From Agromyces sp. SYSU T00194 (GTDB lineage: Bacteria; Actinomycetota; Actinomycetes; Actinomycetales; Microbacteriaceae): a stretch of 64,000 nt of DNA. The translations under genes were made by a program, and so were the position numbers. Under the pieces are notes generated by a model. It saw nothing but the letters and a program-made list of their open reading frames with translations, was not told the DNA's origin and did not search any database. The stretch covers positions 806,001 through 870,000 of the forward strand of contig NZ_JBEPJZ010000002.1 in assembly GCF_040496035.1 (NCBI RefSeq), given 5' to 3'. This document shows, piece after piece, positions 56,462 through 63,970 of this stretch; the stretch's first letter is position 1, and each line of letters begins with the position of its first letter.

Positions 56462-57994
56462 ATGCCCGATTCCCCCGCCGAGACGACCGACACGACCGCG
56501 GGCGGCGCATCGAACGCGAAGCCCGACGGCCGCGGCCCGGTCACCCCGGCATGGGAGGCGCCCGCGGGTGCGAGCACCCCCATGACGTGGGCGCCCGACG
56601 GCCACGAGCCCGTCTCGCTCACCGCGACCGCGGACTGGACCGTGCTGCGCCGGGAGGAGTCGCCGGCCGCCGAGGTCTTCGCCGTCTCCTACCTCGCCAC
56701 CGACGCGGCCCCCGATCGCCCGGTGACGTTCGTGTTCAACGGCGGACCGGGCGCCTCGTCCGCGTACCTGCACGTCGGGGCCATCGGCCCCCGCCGTGTC
56801 GTCCTGCCCGACGACGGCTCGACGTCGCGGATGCCGGTGCGGTTGGTCGACAACGACGCCTCGTGGATCGCCGAGACCGACCTGGTGTTCATCGACCCGG
56901 TCGGCACCGGGTTCTCGCGCCCCATCCCGCCGGAGCAGGACTCGGATGCGCCGGGCTACTGGAGCTACGAGCGAGACCTCGCGGCGATGCGCGAGTTCAT
57001 CAGCCGCTGGCTGTCGCGCCATCGCCGGTGGTCGGCCCCGGTCTTCCTCGCGGGTGAGAGCTACGGCGGCTATCGGGTCGGGCGCCTCGCGTGGTCGCTG
57101 CCGACCGACGAGGGCGTGGGGCTCGCGGGCGCCGTGCTCATCTCGCCGGCGCTCGAGATCACCCCGCTGACCTTCACCGACTACGCCACCGATCCGTACG
57201 TCGACACGGTTCCGACCATGGCGGCGGGTGCCTTCCACCACGGGCGCTGCCGGGCGCCCGAGGCGGCGGACGGAGCGGATGCGGTCGCGGCGGCCGCCGT
57301 GCGGTTCGCGACGACCGACTACGCGATGTTCCTGCTGCGCGGGGCCGCAGTGCCGGCCGAGGAGCGGGCCGCCGTGCTCGCGCGACTGGCCGAACTGGTC
57401 GGACTCGACCCGGCGGTGGTCGAGCACCTGCACGGCCGCATCGGCATCGACCGCTGGACCCGCGAGCTCCTCCGCGACCGCGGCGAGGTCGCGGGCCTCT
57501 ACGACGTCACCCAGACCGTCGTCGATCCCTTCACCGACCGCGTGTCGTTCGAAGGCGGCGAGCACACCCTGGCGGGCTCGACGGCGGCGTTCACCATGGC
57601 GATCAACCACCTGCTGCGCGCCGAGATCGGCGTGGAGACCGACCGGCAGTACGCACTGCTCAGCGAGGAGGTGAACACGAAGTGGGCCACCGACGACGGC
57701 CACCACGCACTCGCCACCCCTCCGGGGTCGGTCGACGACCTCCGCCGGGGCCTCACCCTCAACCCGCATCTGCGTGCGCTCATCGTGCACGGTCGCCACG
57801 ACCTGGTGACTCCGCTCGACAGCTCGCGCCGGATCATCGACCTCATGCGCCTCGCGCCCGCCACCGGCGATCGCGTGCGCCTTCGTGCCTACGACGGCGG
57901 GCACATGTTCTACACGCTCGGCGACAGCCGGGCGGCCTTCACCGCCGACGTGCGCGAGTTCTTCGCGGCGTGCCTGCCCGAGGGCGCCTCGTGA
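56462..57994 (+). CDS. Serine carboxypeptidase-like protein (peptidase S10)
   Basis: The 510-aa protein has the S10 hallmarks: FNGGPGASSAYLHVGAIGPRR, the nucleophile in AGESYGGYRVG, an acidic residue in VHGRHDLVTP and a histidine in YDGGHMFYTLGD. No clear signal peptide is seen, so it may be cytoplasmic, as with many actinobacterial S10 members. GGAGG lies 5 nt before the ATG at 56462. It likely removes C-terminal residues from peptides at neutral or acidic pH. It stands alone. Confidence 0.9.
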   Translation: MPDSPAETTDTTAGGASNAKPDGRGPVTPAWEAPAGASTPMTWAPDGHEPVSLTATADWTVLRREESPAAEVFAVSYLATDAAPDRPVTFVFNGGPGASSAYLHVGAIGPRRVVLPDDGSTSRMPVRLVDNDASWIAETDLVFIDPVGTGFSRPIPPEQDSDAPGYWSYERDLAAMREFISRWLSRHRRWSAPVFLAGESYGGYRVGRLAWSLPTDEGVGLAGAVLISPALEITPLTFTDYATDPYVDTVPTMAAGAFHHGRCRAPEAADGADAVAAAAVRFATTDYAMFLLRGAAVPAEERAAVLARLAELVGLDPAVVEHLHGRIGIDRWTRELLRDRGEVAGLYDVTQTVVDPFTDRVSFEGGEHTLAGSTAAFTMAINHLLRAEIGVETDRQYALLSEEVNTKWATDDGHHALATPPGSVDDLRRGLTLNPHLRALIVHGRHDLVTPLDSSRRIIDLMRLAPATGDRVRLRAYDGGHMFYTLGDSRAAFTADVREFFAACLPEGAS

Positions 57995-58059
57995 TCGCAG
58001 GGAACGGACTGAGCTGACACCGGATGCCACCCGGCGCGGGCGGCTCGGGGATCTGACCG

Positions 58060-58108
58060 TTGACAGTTCGACGTGTGCGGCCTATCGTACAACCAAATGG
58101 TTGTACGA
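58060..58108 (+). promoter_or_regulatory. Leaderless promoter and palindromic operator of the ArsR-SRPBCC operon
   Basis: TTGACA (58060-58065) and TATCGT (58083-58088) are 17 nt apart. Arms TCGTACAACCA (58085-58095) and TGGTTGTACGA (58098-58108) form a perfect 11-bp inverted repeat with a 2-nt centre. The ATG at 58097 lies inside it, 8 nt after the -10, so the mRNA should start almost at the start codon. Confidence 0.85.
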
Positions 58109-58459
58109 AATGAACTGACGGATGCTGAGACCGACCGTGTCTTCCACGCGCTCGCCGCGGCCACGCGGCGTGACATCCTGCGCCGCACCGCGGTGCGGGA
58201 GCAGTCGGTGTCCGAGCTCGCGGCCGACTACGACATGTCGTTCGCGGCCGTGCAGAAGCACGTCGCCGTGCTCGAGGAGGCACGGCTCGTCATCAAGCGC
58301 GCCGAGGGGCGGGAGCGGCTCGTGCGTGCCGACCCGACCGTGATCGCGCGCGTCCGAGCGCTGCTCGCCCAGTACGAGGACCTCTGGCGCGGACGCATCG
58401 ACCGGCTCGACGCGCTGCTCGCGGAGCATCCGTCACGCGATTCCACCGAAAGGCGCTGA
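58097..58459 (+). CDS. ArsR-family transcriptional regulator
   Basis: The 120-aa protein is a winged-helix ArsR regulator (VFHALAAATRRDILRRT, SVSELAADYDMSFAAVQKHVAVLEEARLV, GRERLVRADP). It lacks the CxC metal site, so it is not a metal sensor; members like this are often partnered with SRPBCC proteins. No ribosome site precedes ATG 58097, which sits inside its own operator. The SRPBCC gene follows after 1 nt. It probably represses both genes. Confidence 0.92.
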   Translation: MVVRNELTDAETDRVFHALAAATRRDILRRTAVREQSVSELAADYDMSFAAVQKHVAVLEEARLVIKRAEGRERLVRADPTVIARVRALLAQYEDLWRGRIDRLDALLAEHPSRDSTERR

Positions 58460-58460
58460 C

Positions 58461-59441
58461 ATGCCCACCATCGACATCACCTCCGACCCCGAAGCCCTCA
58501 CAATGACCGTCGTCGCCGAGTTCGACGCGCCGGTCGAGCGGCTCTGGGCGATCTACACCGATCCGCGCCAGCTCGAGCGGTTCTGGGGCCCGCCCGGGTG
58601 GCCGGCGACCTTCTCCGCGTACGACCTCACCGTCGGCGGCCACGCGCATTACGCCATGAATGGCCCGCGCGGCGAGCTGTCGCGCGGCACGTGGGAGTTC
58701 CTCGCCATCGAGGAGCCGCACCGCCTCGAGGTGCTCGACGCGTTCGCCGACGAGTCCGGCGCGCCGATCGACGGCATGCCCGCGATGCGCATGGTCCTCA
58801 CGTTCGAGCAGGCAGGCGCCGGCACGCGCATGCGCACGGTGAGCCACTTCACGTCGGTCGAGGCGCTCGAGCAGGTCATCGAGATGGGCGTGGTCGAGGG
58901 CACGCGCCTGGCGATGGGCCAGATCGAGCGCGTGCTGCACGACCTTCGCGAGTACTCCCAGGGGAAGGGCACGCAGACCGAGGTGCTCACCGACCAGCAC
59001 GTGCGCATCACGCGCCTCGTCGACGGACCGCGCGATCTCGTGTGGCGTGCGCACACCGAGCCCGAGCTCATGCGGCAGTGGCTGCTCGGGCCCGACGGCT
59101 GGGCGATGACCGAGTGCGAGATGCCCGCCTCCGCGCCCGGGCCATACCGCTACGCGTGGGCGCCCGTCGCGGGCGGCGAGGGCGAACCGTTCGGCTTCGA
59201 CGGCGAGGTGACGCTCCTGCAGGCGCCGCGCCGCATGGTCTCGACCGAGCACATGACCGGCACCGACTACCCGCCGACGCTCAACGACCTGCAGCTCTAC
59301 GAGGAGGACGGCGCGACGCTCATCAGCCTGCTCATCGAGTACCCCGACGCCGCGACGCGCGACATGGTGCTCGCGACCGGCATGCCCGAGGGCATGGAGA
59401 CGAGCTACGCCCGGCTCGAGCGCGAGCTGCTCGCGGTGTAG
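58461..59441 (+). CDS. Double SRPBCC (AHSA1-like) domain protein
   Basis: The 326-aa protein consists of two START-like domains. The first (residues about 15-155) has FDAPVERLWAIYTDPRQLERFWGPPGWP, the second (about 175-320) has VDGPRDLVWRAHTEPELMRQWLLGPDGW. Each is an AHSA1-type ligand-binding cup. Many actinobacteria carry ArsR plus single AHSA1 gene pairs; here two domains are fused. It begins 1 nt after the ArsR stop. The ligand is unknown. Confidence 0.9.
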   Translation: MPTIDITSDPEALTMTVVAEFDAPVERLWAIYTDPRQLERFWGPPGWPATFSAYDLTVGGHAHYAMNGPRGELSRGTWEFLAIEEPHRLEVLDAFADESGAPIDGMPAMRMVLTFEQAGAGTRMRTVSHFTSVEALEQVIEMGVVEGTRLAMGQIERVLHDLREYSQGKGTQTEVLTDQHVRITRLVDGPRDLVWRAHTEPELMRQWLLGPDGWAMTECEMPASAPGPYRYAWAPVAGGEGEPFGFDGEVTLLQAPRRMVSTEHMTGTDYPPTLNDLQLYEEDGATLISLLIEYPDAATRDMVLATGMPEGMETSYARLERELLAV

Positions 59442-59551
59442 GCGAGCGGATGCCCCTGAGCCATCGCGCGTGACGGCGGGGCGCAGTACGGTGGGGCCCG
59501 CGGCCGGCGATGTGCCGGGTGCGGGCCCTCACCATGTGCGAAGGGGTACTC

Positions 59552-60223
59552 ATGGGCGAACCGACCGAACCGCAGACCATCTCCGGTGCCGAGTTCCGCC
59601 GGGCGCCGGGGGTTGCCGACTGGCGGATGACCGCGTCCGGCGGGCCGCAGGCGGTGTTCACCGCTTCCTCGCTCGCCGAGGCGGCGCGACTCGTCGAACC
59701 GGTAGTCGCTGCGGCGGCGCAGCACGGGATACTGCCCGACCTCGATGTGCGGCCCGAGGGCGTCGTCGTGGGCATCCCCGACCGCGATTTCGCGGGCCTC
59801 CCCGCGTCTGCTGCGTTGTTCGCGGCCGATGTCTCGCGCGCGGCCGCCGAGCTGGGGCTCACCGCGGATCCAGCGCTCGTGCAGTCCGTGGGCATCTACG
59901 TCGCGCAGCACTCGCAGGTCGACGCGCGCCCGTTCTTCCTGGCCGCGCTCGGCTACGAGCCGCTGGGCGACACCGACGCCGTCGACCCCCTGCGTCGCAG
60001 CCCGCAACTTGCGTTCAACCCCATCAACGGCGACGCCGCGTCACGAGGCCGCACGCACTTCGACGTCTACGTGCCCGCCGACCAAGCCCAGGCGCGGGTC
60101 GACGCGGCTCTCGCGGCCGGGGGTCGGCTCGCCGACGGCTCCAACCCACCGTTCTGGTGGTCGCTCGCCTCCCCCGACAACCACGGCGTCGACATCGCGC
60201 CGTGGGCGGATGCCACGGACTGA
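59552..60223 (+). CDS. Pterin-carbinolamine-dehydratase-like plus VOC fusion protein
   Basis: The 223-aa protein has an N-terminal part like pterin-4a-carbinolamine dehydratase (WRMTASGGPQAVFTASSLAEA, LVEPVVAAAAQHGILPDLD, ADVSRAAAELG) and a C-terminal glyoxalase/VOC-like part (VQSVGIYVAQHSQ, FFLAALGYEPLGD, THFDVYVPADQA, SPDNHGVDIAPW). The dehydratase's usual HHPD is replaced by QHGILPD, so activity is doubtful. GAAGGGG lies 8 nt before ATG 59552. Function unknown. Confidence 0.7.
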   Translation: MGEPTEPQTISGAEFRRAPGVADWRMTASGGPQAVFTASSLAEAARLVEPVVAAAAQHGILPDLDVRPEGVVVGIPDRDFAGLPASAALFAADVSRAAAELGLTADPALVQSVGIYVAQHSQVDARPFFLAALGYEPLGDTDAVDPLRRSPQLAFNPINGDAASRGRTHFDVYVPADQAQARVDAALAAGGRLADGSNPPFWWSLASPDNHGVDIAPWADATD

Positions 60224-60252
60224 GCTCGTGACGGGATTGATAGCGTCGCCGT

Positions 60253-60702
60253 ATGGGGCGCCACCTCGTTATTGCTCCAGCCATAGGGCTGACGCTGCTG
60301 CTCGCGTCGTGTGCCGGCGGCCAACAGGTCGCGGAGAGCGCGGCACCGGCGGACTCGCCGATCGCCGAGTCGGTGTGCGGACCCGTCGACGCCGGCCAGC
60401 AGTTCCCCGACGTCATCGAGGCTGAACTCGAGCCGAGCGGCGACGACTTCTCGATCTCGGTCACGATGTGCTCGCCGTACGACACTCGGCAGCGGTACGC
60501 CGACGGATGGCGCGTGCTGACACCCGACGGCGAGGCGCTCGCCGAGCACGAACTCACCCACGACCACGCGACCGAGCAGCCCTTCACCCGCACCCGTGGG
60601 CCGTTCCCGATCCCCGACGACGTCGACGAGGTCGTCGTCGAAGGCCGCGACCAGGCGAACGGCTACGGCGGCGAGACCGTCACGGTCGACGTGCCGCGCT
60701 GA
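60253..60702 (+). CDS. Secreted lipoprotein, function unknown
   Basis: The 149-aa protein has a lipoprotein signal peptide (HLVIAPAIGLTLLLASC, lipobox LLASC). The mature part has four further cysteines near VCGPVDAG and VTMCSPYD, and beta-rich stretches. TAGCGT lies 6 nt before the ATG, so translation may be leaderless. No family is recognised. Confidence 0.8.
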   Translation: MGRHLVIAPAIGLTLLLASCAGGQQVAESAAPADSPIAESVCGPVDAGQQFPDVIEAELEPSGDDFSISVTMCSPYDTRQRYADGWRVLTPDGEALAEHELTHDHATEQPFTRTRGPFPIPDDVDEVVVEGRDQANGYGGETVTVDVPR

Positions 60703-60764
60703 CTCGCTTCGCCCACTCGATGCACCTCGACGAGTGCTCGCCCGGATTCAGTCGACGAAGTCGG

Positions 60765-61067
60765 TCACGCGACCTCAAGCGGCCTGATCGAAGCGATCTG
60801 CGCCCCCGCGAGATCCTCCGCACGGTCGAGCTCGTAGTGACTCTGCAAGTTGATCCAGAACTCCGCCGACGTGCCGAAGTACTTCGCAAGCCGAAGTGCG
60901 GTGTCGGCTGTGATCCCACGCTTGCCGTGCACGATCTCGTTGATGCGGCGCGGCGGTACACCGATGGCGACGGCGAGCCTGTTCTGCGTGATGTCGAAGC
61001 CCTTGATGAAGTCCTCCATGAGGACCTCACCCGGATGAATCGGGGGAATCTTGTCAGTGATAGTCAA
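60765..61067 (-). CDS. higA: HigA-type antitoxin (XRE/Cro helix-turn-helix)
   Basis: The 100-aa protein has the HigA opening IPPIHPGEVLMEDFI, then helix-turn-helix RLAVAIGVPPRRINEIVHGKR and the SAEFWINLQSHYEL end. It starts at TTG 61067 after GGAGGTGGAGA, which lies inside the end of higB, so the frames overlap by 14 nt. It would neutralise HigB and, with it, repress the promoter. Confidence 0.93.
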   Translation of the reverse strand: MTITDKIPPIHPGEVLMEDFIKGFDITQNRLAVAIGVPPRRINEIVHGKRGITADTALRLAKYFGTSAEFWINLQSHYELDRAEDLAGAQIASIRPLEVA

Positions 61068-61335
61068 CGATCTCCACCTCCTCTGGCCCGGCGTCGGTCC
61101 ACACGAAGCAGATCCGCCACTGGTCGTTGATTCTGATGCTGTGCTGTCCGGCACGATCGCCCTTCAGCGCCTCGAGCCGATTTCCTGGCGGGAGTCGGAG
61201 GTCATCCAGAACCTGCGCGGAACCCACCTGACGCAACTTCCGAAGCGCTGTCGAGTGGATCCGAGGATCAATCGACGGCACACGGTCACGACCCCACAGA
61301 CGTTCGGTGTCCTTGCTCCCGAACGACCTGATCAC
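61054..61335 (-). CDS. higB: HigB-type toxin (RelE-family mRNA interferase)
   Basis: The 93-aa protein matches HigB/RelE toxins: IRSFGSKDTERLWGRDRV at the start, then LRLPPGNRLEALKGDRAGQHSIRINDQWRICFVW. Such toxins cleave mRNA on the ribosome. It starts at GTG 61335, 8 nt after a -10 TATACA, with no ribosome site, so it is probably leaderless. Toxin-first order is usual for higBA. Confidence 0.94.
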   Translation of the reverse strand: MIRSFGSKDTERLWGRDRVPSIDPRIHSTALRKLRQVGSAQVLDDLRLPPGNRLEALKGDRAGQHSIRINDQWRICFVWTDAGPEEVEIVDYH

Positions 61336-61343
61336 ACGGGCAT

Positions 61344-61380
61344 TGTATAACGTGATGCGTCAATAACGCTACGCGTTATA
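61344..61380 (-). promoter_or_regulatory. higBA promoter and operator repeats
   Basis: On the minus strand TATACA (61349-61344) acts as the -10. ATAACGC at 61363-61369 and GCGTTAT at 61373-61379 form a perfect inverted repeat with a 3-nt centre. TATAACG (61346-61352) and CGTTATA (61374-61380) form a wider inverted repeat that covers the -10. HigA or the HigBA complex probably binds here. Confidence 0.72.
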
Positions 61381-61446
61381 GTGAGCGATCGGCCCCTCGC
61401 GTCGAGCCGGCTCACACCCGGTGATCGCGTGCGCGAGGATGGGTCG

Positions 61447-61914
61447 ATGATTCAGGTGGTGTTGATGTGCGGCCCGGCGGGTTCGGGCAAGTCGGCGCAC
61501 GCGCGTCGCCTCGCCGCACGTGGCTTCGCGCTGCTGTCGTTCGACGCGCTGGCGTGGGAGCTCGGGCACCAGGAGCATCCGCTGCCGGATGCAGCCCGTG
61601 ACGAAGTCCACACTGCGCTCCGGCACGTCCTGACCGAGCATGTCAGCCGCGGAGCATCCGTCGTCGTCGACTCGTCGTTCTGGTCGCGCGCGTCCCGCGA
61701 CTCGTACCGCCAGTTCCTGGCGGGTCTGGGGGTCGAGCCCGTCGTCCACTACGTGACGGCGCCCAGTGATGTGATCCTCGACCGCCTTGCGCGCCGCAGC
61801 AACAGCGGGCCCGACGACATCGCCGTGCCCGAGCATCAGGCACTGACCTACATGGCCGCCTTCCAGGTCCCCACGGACGCCGAGGGCCCGATGCTGCGAG
61901 TCGACGGAGCCTGA
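61447..61914 (+). CDS. Small AAA-type P-loop kinase
   Basis: The 155-aa protein starts IQVVLMCGPAGSGKSAHARRLAARG, with a P-loop GPAGSGKS, and has the ASVVVDSSFWSRASRD Walker B-like stretch and a DRLARRS helix. It resembles small uncharacterised kinases (AAA_33; related to chloramphenicol/zeta-type kinases). GAGG precedes ATG 61447. The substrate is unknown; it is divergent from higBA. Confidence 0.85.
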   Translation: MIQVVLMCGPAGSGKSAHARRLAARGFALLSFDALAWELGHQEHPLPDAARDEVHTALRHVLTEHVSRGASVVVDSSFWSRASRDSYRQFLAGLGVEPVVHYVTAPSDVILDRLARRSNSGPDDIAVPEHQALTYMAAFQVPTDAEGPMLRVDGA

Positions 61915-62040
61915 GCAGCAGCAACTCGCCGATGACGTCGGGCTCACATGCGACTGACGTGACACGCCCCGGGCATGGCGGCCCAGCGCTGGCGAACGAC
62001 GTGGTGGCCAGCGAGCGGCTCCGGGCGCGAAGACTCGTGA

Positions 62041-62613
62041 TCAGCGCACGCGCACACCCGTAAGCAGCGCGTCGAGGAATCGGTCGACCACCCCCGCATC
62101 GCTCGGATCTGCGGTCAGACCGAGCCGTGCTGCATACGCCACGCCGCACATGAGCGGGAAGAGATCGGAGCCCTGCAGGCTGTCGGCAAGGAGGCCCGCC
62201 GCCTTGGCGCGAGCGACCAGCCGCATCGCCAGCATGTTGAGCGACGCGATCAGCTCGACGGTGCGCGCATCCGCATGCGAGGGCGCGGCCAGCACCGCCG
62301 CCAGCGCTGGATCGCCGAGCTGCGTCTGGAGTCCGAGCCGAAGGAATCCCTCGAGCGACTGCCACGCGTCGTCCGACGCGAGCGCCGAACGTCCCGCCGC
62401 CTCGAGCTCCTCCATCACCGGGCGTGCCAGATGCTCGAGCAGCAGCTCCGGCGTCGGGAAGTGCCGGTAGACGGTCGCGACGCCGACGCCCGCGTCGCGC
62501 GCGATGTCGTTGAGCTGGAGCGGACGACCGTCGGAGAGGTAGGTCCGGCCGACCTCCGCGATCCGGGCACGGTTCAGCGCGGCATCCCTCCTCAGCGTCG
62601 ACGATGCGTTCAT
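62041..62613 (-). CDS. TetR-family transcriptional regulator
   Basis: The 190-aa protein has the N-terminal helix-turn-helix ARIAEVGRTYLSDGRPL, IARDAGVGVATVYRHFPTPELLLEHL and a C-terminal ligand-binding all-helical part. It is divergent from an esterase gene with twin palindromic operators between them, so it probably represses both. The inducer is unknown. Confidence 0.93.
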   Translation of the reverse strand: MNASSTLRRDAALNRARIAEVGRTYLSDGRPLQLNDIARDAGVGVATVYRHFPTPELLLEHLARPVMEELEAAGRSALASDDAWQSLEGFLRLGLQTQLGDPALAAVLAAPSHADARTVELIASLNMLAMRLVARAKAAGLLADSLQGSDLFPLMCGVAYAARLGLTADPSDAGVVDRFLDALLTGVRVR

Positions 62614-62625
62614 GATCGCCAGCTT

Positions 62626-62645
62626 ATTGGATACTTCATCCGTTT
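62626..62645. promoter_or_regulatory. TetR-family operator, copy 1
   Basis: ATTGGAT-ACTTC-ATCCGTT is an imperfect palindrome near the TetR start. It shares GGATAC...ATCCGTTTA with copy 2, so the two form a direct repeat of palindromes. Confidence 0.72.
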
Positions 62646-62660
62646 ACGTGCTACCGTCCC

Positions 62661-62679
62661 AACGGATACATGATCCGTT
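62661..62679. promoter_or_regulatory. TetR-family operator, copy 2
   Basis: AACGGAT-ACATG-ATCCGTT is a perfect 7-bp inverted repeat with a 5-nt centre, located between the TetR and esterase genes, 24 nt before the esterase start. With copy 1 it can control both divergent promoters. Confidence 0.8.
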
Positions 62680-62702
62680 TATCGCACGATGGGAGCCAGG
62701 AC

Positions 62703-63515
62703 ATGAGAACGCACAAGATCGAGGCAGGCGGCCGGCGCAGGACCTACCACCACGTCGCTCCATCGTCGCCGCGTGCCGATGCGCCGCTCATCGTCGCGCT
62801 CCATGGCACCGGCCAGCAGGGCCCGACCATGCGCAGGTTCAGCGGACGCACGCTCGACCTCCTCGCTGAGAACCTCGGAGCAGACCTCGTGTACCTCGAT
62901 GGGCACCGACGCTCGTGGAACGACTCCCCCACCCGCAGGTCGAACGGCGCGGGCAGGGCGGGCGTCGACGACGTGTCGTACATCGCCGCAGTCGTCGAGC
63001 GCTTCGATCGCCCCGCCCTCGTCGTCGGCTTCTCGAACGGCGGCTGGATGGCGCAGCGGTTCGCACGCGAGCACGGCGCACTGGTGTCCGGCCTCGTCGT
63101 CATCGCCGCGGGGATGCAGGTCGACGAGACCGTCGTCCCCGGTGCACGGGAGCCCGGGGCCCTCCGCACCCTCATCCTCCACGGAGACGCCGACCCGATC
63201 GTCCCGGTCGACGGGGGCGAGGCGCGGCTGCTCGGCACGAGCCACGGCATCGTCCGGTCAGCACGTGAGACCGCCGAGGCGCTCGCGGGAGGCGGCGAGC
63301 CGGTGGAGACCGTGAGCGACAGCGTCGCCCGGTACGACTGGGGCGACGTACGACTGGTGATCCAGAGCGGCGCCGGTCACGTCATCCCCAACCGGACGCA
63401 CGCGCCGATGCGATTCCCGATCGGCCGCTCGCAGCGCACCGTGGACACCGGGGAGGAGATCTTGAGCCACTTCCGCGTCGGCGCCCAGATCTCCGGGCAC
63501 ACCACTCTGCGGTGA
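62703..63515 (+). CDS. Esterase/PHB-depolymerase-like hydrolase
   Basis: The 270-aa protein is an alpha/beta-hydrolase (LIVALHGTGQQG, GFSNGGWMAQRFA with the serine nucleophile, LHGDADPIVPVDGG acid, SGAGHVIP histidine). It resembles the LpqC/PHB depolymerase-like family. A GGAGCCAGGAC stretch lies before ATG 62703. There is no clear signal peptide. It is divergent from TetR with shared operators, so a small ester-like inducer is likely. Confidence 0.88.
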   Translation: MRTHKIEAGGRRRTYHHVAPSSPRADAPLIVALHGTGQQGPTMRRFSGRTLDLLAENLGADLVYLDGHRRSWNDSPTRRSNGAGRAGVDDVSYIAAVVERFDRPALVVGFSNGGWMAQRFAREHGALVSGLVVIAAGMQVDETVVPGAREPGALRTLILHGDADPIVPVDGGEARLLGTSHGIVRSARETAEALAGGGEPVETVSDSVARYDWGDVRLVIQSGAGHVIPNRTHAPMRFPIGRSQRTVDTGEEILSHFRVGAQISGHTTLR

Positions 63516-63537
63516 GGTGTGTAGCCGAGCGATAGCT

Positions 63538-63559
63538 GCTCGTCCCTCTGGTGACGAGC
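63538..63559. terminator. Short hairpin between esterase and vapC
   Basis: GCTCGTC (63538-63544) pairs with GACGAGC (63553-63559) around an 8-nt loop, between two convergent genes. Confidence 0.5.
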
Positions 63560-63565
63560 CGGAAC

Positions 63566-63970
63566 CTAAGGCACTCGACCCGGAGCGACAACATCGAGCC
63601 CTGCGGACCGCGCTGCCTCGCCGAGCCGGTGGTCGTACGTCAGGACGGCATCGACGTCCAGCCGCATCGCCGCTTCGAGATGCAGGGCGTCGAGCGTACG
63701 CAGGTACGGCATCGGCAGCAGCCCTGCCGAGCGGTACGCGACCCGGTCGAGTGCCGCGAGGGATACACCATCGAGGATCGCGCTGACCTTCGACTGATCC
63801 CGCCCCTCGCGCACAGCCATCCGACGCAGCTCTGTCTCGAGCAGATCGCTCGAGACGAGCCTGACATCCGCCTGGTCGAGCCACTCGACGAGGGCCTCCG
63901 TCTCGGACTGGGCCACCAGGAGCGCGCCGAGCGCCGACGTGTCGACGTAGACGAGCGGGGCGTCGCTCAC
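63566..63970 (-). CDS. vapC: VapC-type PIN-domain toxin
   Basis: The 134-aa protein is a PIN-domain RNase (LVYVDTSALGALLVAQSE with the first acidic residue, SSDLLETELRR, LRTLDALHLEAAMRL, VDAVLTYDHRLGEAA), with the usual four acidic positions. Such toxins cut tRNA or rRNA. It starts at GTG 63970, overlapping the end of the upstream antitoxin gene by 3 nt. Confidence 0.92.
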   Translation of the reverse strand: MSDAPLVYVDTSALGALLVAQSETEALVEWLDQADVRLVSSDLLETELRRMAVREGRDQSKVSAILDGVSLAALDRVAYRSAGLLPMPYLRTLDALHLEAAMRLDVDAVLTYDHRLGEAARSAGLDVVAPGRVP

